28,904 bases of DNA from JBHENN01 sp046262015 (GTDB lineage: Bacteria; Actinomycetota; CADDZG01; WHSQ01). Location of the stretch: positions 1 through 28,904 of the forward strand of contig JBHENN010000053.1 in the NCBI GenBank assembly GCA_046262015.1, written 5' to 3'. Both the position numbers and the translations under genes were made by a program. The notes beneath the pieces were generated by a model that had not been told where the DNA came from, searched no databases, and saw nothing but the letters and a program-made list of their open reading frames with translations. Below, piece by piece: positions 7,382 through 15,271 of this stretch (position 1 is its first letter; every line of letters begins with the position of its first letter).

Positions 7382-8557
7382 TCAGCCCCCTATCTTGCGG
7401 TGCTGGTATGCCCGGTAAGCCCGGTGGATGAGGCTGACCGCCCCCTTGGGACCGGTCTTGTAGCGCGCCCACGCCGACGGGGACGTCGAGTCATCCCAGC
7501 GAGCCGTGCGGTTCTTGTCGAGCATCGTCACCCGGCGGAACCGACGGATGAATCCTCCGGTCACGCGCGAGGTGTTCGACGACAGCAGCGACCCGGGGGG
7601 CGTCTGGTAGAGCGGCGAGAACTTGTCCGGGAACCCGGGCATCGTGCACCCGATACAGATCCCCCCCATCTGCATGCATCCGCCGGTGCCGTTGACGATG
7701 CCGCGGTCCGCGATGTTGCACTGGACGACCGGGCCCCAGCACCCGAGCTCCACGAGACATTCCCTGTCGCCGTGCGACTCGGCGAACACGCCCTCCTCGT
7801 AGTAGCCGGCCCGCGGGCAGTGGCGGTGGACCGTCTCGGTGAACAGCCAGGCCGGCCGCCCGATCTCGTCGAAGTCCGGGAGCGGCGCGAGCCCCTGTAG
7901 GAACAGCAGAACGGCGCTCGCGGTCTCCATGAAGTTGTCGCCGACCGGCGAGCAGCCGGGGATGTTGACCACCGGGACCCCGAACGCCGACCGGTAGTCC
8001 TTGCCGAGGAAGTCCATCAGCGCGACCGATCCGGTGGGGTTGCCCTCCGCCGCGGGTATGCCGCCCCACGTGGCGCACGTGCCGATGGCGATGACGGCCG
8101 CGGCGCGCGGTGCGATCCGCTGCAGCCACTCCACCGACGTGGTGGCCTTGCCGGAGGACGCGTTCTTTCCGAGGGCGTAGAAGTAGCCGCCGTCCGCCTT
8201 GTTCTCGTCGAACACGGAGCCCTCCCACACCACGACGAACGGCGCATCGAGCTCGCCCCTCTCGGCCATGGCGAGGGTCTCGATGTAGTCGGAACCCATC
8301 TCGACCGAGACCAGCGTGTGTAGCAGCTCTATCTTGGGCAGTCCCGGCACGATCCCGGCGAGGAGGTGCTCCACGGGCGGGTTGGTGGCGCCGACGACGG
8401 CCACCGTGCACCCGTCGCACGCGCCGCCCGAGAGCCACAGCAGATAGATCTTCTCGAGCGGTCCGAGCCGGCCGCGGCTGGGGCGGGCGTAGCTGGTCTC
8501 GAGCCGGCTACGAACGCCGAGCGGGGTGAACGGATCGGTTGTCAGGGTCGCGCTCAT
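7382..8557 (-). CDS. [NiFe]-hydrogenase small subunit, set 2
   Basis: The 391-residue Fe-S subunit has GGACDGC (C47, C50) for the proximal cluster, GTCAT, PGCSPVGDN, HRHCPR, CLVELGCWGP and GGICIGCTMP. No Tat signal or membrane anchor is present. The ATG at 8557 is preceded by GGGAGG, 13 bases after the stop of the large subunit; an upstream ATG at 8584 would overlap that gene and is less likely. By eye roughly three quarters of residues match the set 1 small subunit, including long identical stretches in the cluster regions. It is the second structural gene in this operon, the reverse of the small-then-large order of set 1. Confidence 0.93.
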   Translation of the reverse strand: MSATLTTDPFTPLGVRSRLETSYARPSRGRLGPLEKIYLLWLSGGACDGCTVAVVGATNPPVEHLLAGIVPGLPKIELLHTLVSVEMGSDYIETLAMAERGELDAPFVVVWEGSVFDENKADGGYFYALGKNASSGKATTSVEWLQRIAPRAAAVIAIGTCATWGGIPAAEGNPTGSVALMDFLGKDYRSAFGVPVVNIPGCSPVGDNFMETASAVLLFLQGLAPLPDFDEIGRPAWLFTETVHRHCPRAGYYEEGVFAESHGDRECLVELGCWGPVVQCNIADRGIVNGTGGCMQMGGICIGCTMPGFPDKFSPLYQTPPGSLLSSNTSRVTGGFIRRFRRVTMLDKNRTARWDDSTSPSAWARYKTGPKGAVSLIHRAYRAYQHRKIGG

Positions 8558-8570
8558 CGGTTGCCTCCCA

Positions 8571-10253
8571 TCAGTGGACCCCACAGTTCATGCACGGGTC
8601 GAACGAGTGGATGATCCGGGCCGCGTCGATGAAGCCCGCAGGTCCGGTCACGGGCTCAGAGATGATCGGGCTGCCGATCAGAGCCTCTTCCAGCGGACCA
8701 GGCGTCCCCGAGGCGTCGCGCGGCGACGCGTTCCACGTGGACGGGCTCATGATCTGGTAGCTCTGCACCTTGCCACCGCGGGTCCGGGTCCAGTGGACGT
8801 TCATCCCGCGGCCGGACTCCCACAGCCCCACCCCGACCTCGTCGTCCCGACCGCCCTCGAAGTGGGTCGAGACCGCGATCTCGCCTCCGCGCATCAGCTC
8901 GAAGCTCTTGAGGAGAGCCAGCGCGGCGCAGAGGCCGGCGAACGCGATCCCGTAGGCATCCGCTCGCAGCCGCTCCAGGGTGTTGGCCCGTTCGGGGATC
9001 TTCCACTCGACGGTCATCTCGGGCTGGTTGTTCATCGGAACCATGATCCTGATGCTGTTGCCGGTCGTCTCGATGAAGTCGTTCTCGGGGAAATCGGTGC
9101 GGAGCGCGGTGAGCCACAGCCGCCCGAGCGGTGTCGTCTCGAGTACCTGCCCTCGCCAGCGCGGGGCCGTACACCACGAATAGGCCCCCTGCAGGTCGGG
9201 AGCGGACGGGCGCGGGGTCAGCGTGCTGAACCAGGGGTGGGACGCGGGGAGGTCCGCACCCAACGGATCCGTCCCCCCTCCACCGGAGCGGTCGTAGAAG
9301 GAGTGCTCGATGTGCTCTTCGATGCCGCGGTTGATCTCGGTGAGGTCGTCGGTCACCACCCGCCCGTCCACGAGGACGCCCGGCCGTGCGAGACGCGCGC
9401 GGCCGGCTTCGTTGAGGGTCTCGTAGGAGCGAGGGGATCGCACGTCGTCCCACGCCCCGGCGTGGATGAAGCTGACCGGACGCTCGCCCAGCTCGAGGAA
9501 GCGCGGGTCCGCCTCGTAGAGGAAGTCGACCAGATCGTCCCACATCGCGCACACCTGTTTGACGTAGTCCACCGACATGTACAGGCGCGTGAAGTACTCG
9601 GTGATCGTCGCCCAGGAGAGCCCGATCCCGACCATGCCGGGCGCAACGACCGACGGGTGCGGGTACTTGCCGTAGATGACGTTCAGCATCTCCATGACCC
9701 GCCGGCCTGCCGGGATCGTCTGCGTCCAGTAACGCCCGGTGATGGGCGTGAGACCCTCCATCAGCTCGGCCATGCTCTCGTACCCGTGGATACCCGCGCC
9801 GCGGGCGCTGGTGCGCTGGGCCCGGGACCACAGCCCGGGACTGGTGGCCGCGACGACCGGGGCGCAGTAGTCCGGCCCCGCCCGCACCGCGAGATGAGCC
9901 GCGTGGATCCAGATCGACTCGGTGCACTCCGCGATCGTGCGCAACGCCAGCGCCATGGGCGGGACGGGCAATCCCCATGCCATCTCGAAGGCCATGCACG
10001 ACGTCGTCATGTGCACCGCCCCGCACCATCCGCACACACGCGACGCGAACACGTGAGCGTCTCGCACATCGCGTCCCACGATGAGGTTCTCGTAACCGCG
10101 GTAGTGGTTGCCGCTTACCCATGCATCGCTGAAGTGCGAGCCGTCGCTCTCGACCTGGACCCCCAGAGCACCGCCGACCCGGGTTACCGGCTCGAGGGAG
10201 AGTGTGGTCGTCGCACCCCGCTGTGAGCGTGCCTTCTGCGCCACTGCTGTCAT
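8571..10253 (-). CDS. [NiFe]-hydrogenase large subunit, set 2, without C-terminal extension
   Basis: The 560-residue catalytic subunit has the N-terminal Ni ligands in RVCGWCGAVH (C74, C77, H81) and the C-terminal ones in DPCMNCGVH (C554, C557). The protein stops exactly at H560, the residue after which maturation proteases normally cut. It therefore appears to be made already in the mature form. The N-terminal Glu motif reads RVGGA. It is about 70 residues shorter than the set 1 large subunit and clearly more diverged from it than the small subunits are from each other. The ATG follows a G-rich site; the 167 bases upstream, before the gene ending at 10421, hold a likely promoter. Confidence 0.92.
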   Translation of the reverse strand: MTAVAQKARSQRGATTTLSLEPVTRVGGALGVQVESDGSHFSDAWVSGNHYRGYENLIVGRDVRDAHVFASRVCGWCGAVHMTTSCMAFEMAWGLPVPPMALALRTIAECTESIWIHAAHLAVRAGPDYCAPVVAATSPGLWSRAQRTSARGAGIHGYESMAELMEGLTPITGRYWTQTIPAGRRVMEMLNVIYGKYPHPSVVAPGMVGIGLSWATITEYFTRLYMSVDYVKQVCAMWDDLVDFLYEADPRFLELGERPVSFIHAGAWDDVRSPRSYETLNEAGRARLARPGVLVDGRVVTDDLTEINRGIEEHIEHSFYDRSGGGGTDPLGADLPASHPWFSTLTPRPSAPDLQGAYSWCTAPRWRGQVLETTPLGRLWLTALRTDFPENDFIETTGNSIRIMVPMNNQPEMTVEWKIPERANTLERLRADAYGIAFAGLCAALALLKSFELMRGGEIAVSTHFEGGRDDEVGVGLWESGRGMNVHWTRTRGGKVQSYQIMSPSTWNASPRDASGTPGPLEEALIGSPIISEPVTGPAGFIDAARIIHSFDPCMNCGVH

Positions 10254-10420
10254 CTGGCCCCCCCGGCTCGAAGGATGACGCGGGGTGTCCCGCGCCGACG
10301 CTCGTGCTGCGGTGATTATGCCCGAACGCTAGAAGACGCGCGCCTATAGAGCCCCCCGACTATATGTGTTGGACAGAGACCGGGCGCGGCGGCGCGCGGT
10401 CCGGTGCTCGGAAGCAGGGG
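10254..10420 (-). promoter_or_regulatory. Probable promoter region of hydrogenase set 2 structural genes
   Basis: No gene is visible in these 167 bases. On the minus strand AACACATATAGT occurs at 10370-10359, then GGGGGGCTCTATAGG. The ACATATAGT core recurs in the same orientation before hypC (25285-25293), so it may be a shared -10 region or operator. No convincing TTGACA box was found. Confidence 0.35.
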
Positions 10421-11092
10421 TCAGAGATCGACCTCGACCACCACCGACCGGCCTTCGCTCACGCATTGGGAGAAGAAGCCCCCGAGCTCCGATAGAAGGG
10501 TCCAGCAACCCGGGTGGGTGTAAGTGGCCCCCATCGTCTCGACGCAGATCTGCTCGAGGTCGCCGCCGGTGAGCTTCCACCAGCCCTCGCACAAGGCGCG
10601 CACCTCGTCGCCCGCCAGCCAGCCTCCGGGATGGGTCGCGGCGGCTTCGTGCCACGCGCGACACCAAGCGGGCCCGTCGGCCACCCGGGGATTCACCGGA
10701 TCGTTGGGATCGATGCCCGCGAGGAGCACCGCGAGGTCCGGCGCCGCTCGGCGCGCCGCGTCGAGAAGCACGTCGAAACCCGCGAAGTTACGGGCGGTGA
10801 TGATCGGATCGACGTCGCGCGCCCGGCGGTGCCACAGGAGGTCGAAGAGCCCGCTGCGGCGAGCCGCCGTGGGGTCGATCTCCCATGCGCTCTCGAAGGA
10901 CCTCACCCACGGCAGCCCGGCCTCCTCCTGCAACGCGGCGCTCAACTGGGACCGGTCCCCGGTGCGGAACAGCTCTATGACCTCCATCACGGGGTCGGGG
11001 ACCAGACCGATCAGTGCAAACGTGCGTAGCTCCGCCTGCCGCCTCTCGGCCACACCGGAGCGCTCGCCCCCCCGAGCCTGTTGCTCCCTCAT
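10421..11092 (-). CDS. Hypothetical hydrogenase-associated protein
   Basis: The 223-residue protein has no family that I recognise. It is soluble, helical and Trp-rich (SAWEID, GPAWCRAWHEAA, GWWKLTGGD), with three Cys in the C-terminal half and one near the end (SQCVSEG). Its ATG directly abuts the stop of the gene at 11093, so it is in the same operon as the AAA+ and VWA genes. The hydrogenase large subunit follows 167 bases downstream. A role in assembly of set 2 is inferred from position only. Confidence 0.75.
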   Translation of the reverse strand: MREQQARGGERSGVAERRQAELRTFALIGLVPDPVMEVIELFRTGDRSQLSAALQEEAGLPWVRSFESAWEIDPTAARRSGLFDLLWHRRARDVDPIITARNFAGFDVLLDAARRAAPDLAVLLAGIDPNDPVNPRVADGPAWCRAWHEAAATHPGGWLAGDEVRALCEGWWKLTGGDLEQICVETMGATYTHPGCWTLLSELGGFFSQCVSEGRSVVVEVDL

Positions 11093-11452
11093 CTATTCAA
11101 GGTACTCCTCGAGCTGTGCGGCTGCATTGGCCAGGGCGACCGGCGAGTACTTCTTGAGCTGAAGGGTCTTGCCCCCCTTGCCGCTTTCGACCTTCAAGGT
11201 CACGGTCGCCGAGGGGTGCCGCATGTACCAGCCGCCGCACGCGCGTAAAAGCGCCGCCAGCGCGTCGGCGGTCGAGAACGTCGCGATGAACACGCGCAGC
11301 GGCCCGTCGGGCTGACCGAAACCCGCTTGTCGCTGCAGAACGCTGACGCGTCCCGCCTCGGAGGCGAGCAGGGACATCAGTCCGTCCAGCTCTTTGGCTT
11401 CCTCTTGGGGTTCGAGGTTGGGGGTGACGACGGTCATGCGAAGCTCGGGCAT
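11093..11452 (-). CDS. Small hypothetical protein, EACC1-like appearance
   Basis: The 119-residue protein starts at an ATG four bases after the VWA gene stops. The region ALAALLRACGGWYMRHPSAT then VTLKVESGKGGKTLQL resembles the effector-associated constant component (EACC1) pattern, in which a helix is followed by two short strands. That match is by eye and weak. Its neighbours, a MoxR AAA+ and a VWA protein, suggest it contributes to the same assembly machine. No catalytic residues are evident. Confidence 0.65.
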   Translation of the reverse strand: MPELRMTVVTPNLEPQEEAKELDGLMSLLASEAGRVSVLQRQAGFGQPDGPLRVFIATFSTADALAALLRACGGWYMRHPSATVTLKVESGKGGKTLQLKKYSPVALANAAAQLEEYLE

Positions 11453-11456
11453 CGGC

Positions 11457-12803
11457 CTAGAGTGCTTTGACGACGAATGCTTCGAGCTGCTGGAGGTTGC
11501 GGCATTCCACCATCGCATCGGTGTTCGGCTCGAACTCATCCGCCACGGAATCCGCAGAGCCCCAGTAGGTCCGGGGCTCCGGGTTCAGCCACCACACGTG
11601 ACGCGCCTTCCTCTTGATCTCGTAGAGGAGGTCGGCCCCGGTCGTCCGGAAGTTGTTGCGCGCATCGCCCAGCACGAGGACCGTTGCTCGTGGAGAGAGC
11701 TCCTTTTCGTACCGCTGCCAGAACTGAGCGAGAGAGTTCCCGTACCACGACTGGCCGTCGAGCGCGACCACGTCGGCTTCGAGGTCGATCCGCTCCAGGG
11801 CCCGTAGGAGCGTCTGGGTGGTCTCGAACTTGTCGGTGATCTCGTCGAGCCCGTCGATGAAGGCGAACGACCGCACCCGCTCGAACTGCGTAGAGAGCGC
11901 GTAGACGAGCTCGAGCGTGAACCGTGCGAACGATCTCATCGAGCCGGAGATGTCGCACAGCACCCACAGCTCGGGTTTGCCCGACGACGGCCGGCGGAAG
12001 CGGGGCTCGAGCATGACACCCCCTGTCGACAGCGACCGCCGGATCGTCCGTCGGAGGTCCAGCCTCCCCCGCCGGGAGTGCCGTCGCTTGTTGGACAGCC
12101 GGAGCGCTAGGCGCCGGCTCAGGGGATACAGCGCCGCACGCATGCTCTCGATGTCCGAGTCCTTCGCCCACAGGAAGTCGACGTTCTCCGGCGGCTCCCG
12201 CCGCTGCTGCTCGATCTGCTGGCCGACGTTGAGCCCCTGGCGGCGCTGGCTGCGGATCGCGTCGGCTATCTCTTCGGAGAACCGTTCCATCCGGTCGGCG
12301 AAGTCCTCCTCGATCAACCGGCGCTCGAGCGCGGACCGGCCCTTCCCGGCGACATCCTCGTCCACGAGTCTCTTCGTGAGGTCCTGGAGGTCGAGACCGC
12401 GTAGGGCTCGGTACCGGTAGTGCTCGTCGCTCACGCGCGCGTCTGGATCGACGCCGGCTTCCTCTTCGACGAGCTGCTCGGCGATGTCGCGCAGAGCCTC
12501 CTCGTCCATGTCCTTGACCGCGCGCGCGAGCCGCTCCCGAACCTCGAGCTCTTCCGGGATAGCGCGTTCCTCCCGCGGAGCGCGGGTGACGGGGAAGAGG
12601 ATGTCGAACAACCGGGTGAACACCGGCCGGCCCGCCGGATCCTTGACGAGAGCGGCGGAGAGCGCGGCGCGGACAAGCGTTCGATCCTCGATCGGGACCT
12701 CGAGCAGCGAGCGGAGGGCGTCCTCGGTCTCGGAGACGGACACTGGGACCCCCGAGCTCCTGAGCTCCGCCGAGAGGGTCAGAACCGCATCGGTGACCGT
12801 CAT
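11457..12803 (-). CDS. CoxE-like VWA-domain protein
   Basis: The 448-residue protein has a helical, very charged N-terminal half and a C-terminal von Willebrand A domain. The metal-ion-dependent adhesion motif DISGSM lies at 284-289, with later DGQSW and VLGDARNN segments completing the fold. VWA proteins of this type work with MoxR-family AAA+ ATPases to remodel or insert metal into large enzymes; CoxD and CoxE do so for Mo-Cu CO dehydrogenase. It sits 22 bases downstream of such an ATPase here, in an operon leading to a hydrogenase. This suggests an assembly or activation role for set 2. Confidence 0.88.
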   Translation of the reverse strand: MTVTDAVLTLSAELRSSGVPVSVSETEDALRSLLEVPIEDRTLVRAALSAALVKDPAGRPVFTRLFDILFPVTRAPREERAIPEELEVRERLARAVKDMDEEALRDIAEQLVEEEAGVDPDARVSDEHYRYRALRGLDLQDLTKRLVDEDVAGKGRSALERRLIEEDFADRMERFSEEIADAIRSQRRQGLNVGQQIEQQRREPPENVDFLWAKDSDIESMRAALYPLSRRLALRLSNKRRHSRRGRLDLRRTIRRSLSTGGVMLEPRFRRPSSGKPELWVLCDISGSMRSFARFTLELVYALSTQFERVRSFAFIDGLDEITDKFETTQTLLRALERIDLEADVVALDGQSWYGNSLAQFWQRYEKELSPRATVLVLGDARNNFRTTGADLLYEIKRKARHVWWLNPEPRTYWGSADSVADEFEPNTDAMVECRNLQQLEAFVVKAL

Positions 12804-12825
12804 CGAGGGCGCGGTCTCGGAACGC

Positions 12826-13695
12826 TCATACCGCTCCGCCGAAGCGCTCCGCCCGCGCCTTGTCGATGTCGGAGCGGTGCTTCAGCAGCGTCCCGACCGT
12901 CCGACCGGCGATCTCGCCGTCAACGCCGTCGGCACCGAGCTCGATCAAGGTCCTCGTCCAGTCGAGGGTCTCCGCGATGGAGGGGGCCTTCTTGAGGTCG
13001 AGCGCGCGCAAGGAGCGGACGACACGCACGACCTGGTCGGCGAGCCGCTCGTTCGCGTCGGGGACCCGCGCCATCACGATGGCCCGCTCGCGCTCGAGGG
13101 TGGGGTAGTCGAGCCACAGATACAGGCACCGCCGTTTCAACGCTTCGGATAGCTCGCGGGTTGCGTTAGACGTGAGGATCGTGATGGGCAGGGTCCCGGG
13201 CCTCATCGTCCCTAGCTCCGGGATCGTCACCTGGTAATCGGAGAGGACCTCGAGGAGGAGGGCTTCGGTCTCCATCTCGATGCGGTCGACCTCGTCGATC
13301 AGCAGGACCACGGGCTCCGGAGCGCGGATCGCCTGGAGAAGGGGGCGCTCCAAGAGGAAGCCCTCCGAGAAGATGTCGTCGAGCTCGCCGGCGGCCCCGG
13401 CCCGGTCCCGGGGCGCTTGCAGGGACAAGAGCTGGCGCCGGTAGTTCCACTCGTACAGGACCTTTGACTCGTCGAGACCCTCGTAGCACTGGAGCCTGAT
13501 CAGCTGCCGGCCGAGGGCCTGGGCCGTCGCTCGGCCGAGCTCGGTCTTGCCGGTGCCGGCGGGACCTTCGATCAGCAGTGGCTTGTCGAGGCGTCCCGCG
13601 AGGAACAGCGGGGTCGCGGTCTCCTGGTCGGGCAGGTATCCGGCCCGCTTCAGGCCCTCCACGACCTCTTGTATCGAACCGAAGCTTCCGCCCAC
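12826..13695 (-). CDS. MoxR-family AAA+ ATPase (CoxD-like)
   Basis: The 289-residue protein has Walker A GPAGTGKT (44-51), Walker B VLLIDEVD (130-137), sensor TSNATRE and an Arg finger region EALKRRC, as in MoxR AAA+ proteins. I chose the GTG at 13695 because GGGGAGGAG lies at the right spacing; an ATG at 13716 is upstream of it. It is the first gene of the minus-strand operon that continues with VWA, two unknown proteins and hydrogenase set 2. The likely role is ATP-driven conformational activation of a metalloenzyme together with the VWA protein. It diverges from the methyltransferase at 13750 with a 54-base gap. Confidence 0.9.
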   Translation of the reverse strand: MGGSFGSIQEVVEGLKRAGYLPDQETATPLFLAGRLDKPLLIEGPAGTGKTELGRATAQALGRQLIRLQCYEGLDESKVLYEWNYRRQLLSLQAPRDRAGAAGELDDIFSEGFLLERPLLQAIRAPEPVVLLIDEVDRIEMETEALLLEVLSDYQVTIPELGTMRPGTLPITILTSNATRELSEALKRRCLYLWLDYPTLERERAIVMARVPDANERLADQVVRVVRSLRALDLKKAPSIAETLDWTRTLIELGADGVDGEIAGRTVGTLLKHRSDIDKARAERFGGAV

Positions 13696-13749
13696 GCTGT
13701 CTCCTCCCCGAGGCACGCGATGCTATCGGCCCCATGGGACTAAGGAGCG

Positions 13750-14352
13750 ATGGACCGCCACCGCTGGGATGAGCGTTATGGCGCCGACGAGCTTCTCTGG
13801 GGTGCCGAGCCCAATCGCACCCTGGTCGCGGAGGTCGCCGGCCTCGTCCCCGGCAAGGCCCTGGACCTCGGAGCGGGCGAGGGGCGCAATGCCGTGTGGC
13901 TCGCCGAGCGGGGCTGGGACGTGACCGCGGTCGACTTCGCCGCGGCCGCGGTGGCCAAGGGCGAGCAGATGGCCGCGGCGCGGGGCGTGCGCGTGTCGTT
14001 CATGGTTGCCGACCTCCTCGAGTACGACCCGGCGCCGGGTGGGTTCGATCTGACGGTCGTCCTCTATCTCCACCTTCCACCGGCGCAGCGCGGTCGGGTG
14101 CTAGAGGCCGCCGCCAGGAGCTTGGCTCCGGGCGGGGTCGCGCTCGTGCTGGGTCACCACGTCGCCAACCTGATGCACGGTCACGGCGGTCCTCAGGACG
14201 CGTCCGTGCTCCTGGACCCCGAGGAGGTCGCCGCCGAGCTCCCGGGGCTGGCGGTGGTGACGGCAGGGCGGGTCGACCGTACCGTCACCACCGAGGACGG
14301 GCCCACCGTTGCGATCGACGCTCTGGTGCGCGCCGAGCGCCGCGTTCCTTAG
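13750..14352 (+). CDS. Class I SAM-dependent methyltransferase
   Basis: The 200-residue protein has the SAM-binding glycine motif ALDLGAGEGRN (37-47), an acidic residue ending the second strand (VTAVDFA) and VADLLEYD before the third strand. The layout resembles TehB-like and other small-molecule methyltransferases, opening with RWDERYGADELLWG. Substrate cannot be predicted. It diverges from the AAA+ operon and may be unrelated to hydrogenase assembly. Confidence 0.85.
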   Translation: MDRHRWDERYGADELLWGAEPNRTLVAEVAGLVPGKALDLGAGEGRNAVWLAERGWDVTAVDFAAAAVAKGEQMAAARGVRVSFMVADLLEYDPAPGGFDLTVVLYLHLPPAQRGRVLEAAARSLAPGGVALVLGHHVANLMHGHGGPQDASVLLDPEEVAAELPGLAVVTAGRVDRTVTTEDGPTVAIDALVRAERRVP

Positions 14353-14364
14353 GTCCGCCGTCCG

Positions 14365-14658
14365 CTAGCTGTTGCGGGAATGCCCCGCGTCGGTGCCTTC
14401 GGTCGCGTCGGTGCCCTCGGCTGCGTCGGCTCCCTGCGAGCTCTGGACCGCGTGCCCCGGTTGCGGGTTCGTGCCGGTAGACGCCTGAGAAGCACTCACG
14501 CCGTCGGCCATCTGGGCCTCGGGAGTGGGTGCGGCCTGGTCGAGGCGTGCGCCCTTGCCCTCGCCCTCGTCGAGGTCGCTGGCCAGGGACTGCTCGCCGC
14601 CCATCCCGTCGGCGTGCTGCTCGCCGGTGCCCTCGTGCGGGTTCTGCTCGTCTGGCAT
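14365..14658 (-). CDS. Small acidic, probably disordered protein
   Basis: The 97-residue protein starts at an ATG with a clear GGAGGG site seven bases upstream. It is rich in Gly, Ala, Asp, Glu, Gln and Ser, has no Cys and no hydrophobic core, and repeats DAAEGTDATEGTDA near the end. It is likely intrinsically disordered. It converges on the methyltransferase. No function can be named. Confidence 0.6.
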   Translation of the reverse strand: MPDEQNPHEGTGEQHADGMGGEQSLASDLDEGEGKGARLDQAAPTPEAQMADGVSASQASTGTNPQPGHAVQSSQGADAAEGTDATEGTDAGHSRNS

Positions 14659-14767
14659 CGGGATCCCTCCTCGGTCGATTGCCGGTCGTGGTCAACCCAT
14701 ACCCCTCGCCGCGGCCCGATATGCCCCGTGGGCGGGGGCGCAGAGGGCGGCCCTTTAGGATCGGACG

Positions 14768-15271
14768 ATGAGGATCCTCGTGGCCGGCGTCGGCAACCTC
14801 CTCCAGGGGGACGACGGCTTCGGGGTCGAGGTGGCACACCGATTGCAGGCGCTCTCGCTGCCCCCGGAGGTCACGGTCGTCGAGACCGGGACCGGCGGTA
14901 TCCACCTCGTCCAGGAGATCACGGCCGGGTTCGACGCGCTGATCGTCATCGATGCGGTCGACCGGGGACGCCCTCCGGGAACCGTGATGGTCATCGACCC
15001 CGAGATTGACTCGGCCGACGGGATGACCCAGATGGAGAGGTTCGACTACCTGGCAGACATGCACTACACGAAGCCGGCCAAAGCGTTGATGCTGGCTAGG
15101 GCTTTGAACGTGCTCCCCGAGAGGTCGGTCCTCGTCGGGTGCCAGCCGCGCTACATGGACCGTCTCGTGAAGGGCCTGTCGGAGCCTGTCGCTGCGGCGG
15201 TGGATACCGCCGTCGCCGAGATCGAGGCGCTCATCGCCGACATGCTCTCCGGGAACGGCTCCGGTGGTTGA
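14768..15271 (+). CDS. Hydrogenase maturation protease (HycI/HupD family)
   Basis: The 167-residue protein is a canonical member of the family that cleaves the C-terminal extension of the [NiFe] large subunit after Ni insertion. GVGNLLQGDDGFGVEV (7-22) carries the acidic Ni ligand D16, VIDAVDRG carries D62, and DMHYTKP carries H99, matching the Glu/Asp-16, Asp-62, His-93 arrangement of E. coli HybD and HycI. It overlaps the TPR gene by eight bases, so the two are coupled. It probably serves set 1, because the set 2 large subunit has no extension. Confidence 0.93.
   Translation: MRILVAGVGNLLQGDDGFGVEVAHRLQALSLPPEVTVVETGTGGIHLVQEITAGFDALIVIDAVDRGRPPGTVMVIDPEIDSADGMTQMERFDYLADMHYTKPAKALMLARALNVLPERSVLVGCQPRYMDRLVKGLSEPVAAAVDTAVAEIEALIADMLSGNGSGG

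Noticed and set aside
8526..10226. Long plus-strand open frame over the set 2 large subunit
   Set aside because: Shadow of the minus-strand hydrogenase gene; low-complexity Arg- and Gly-rich product without any domain.
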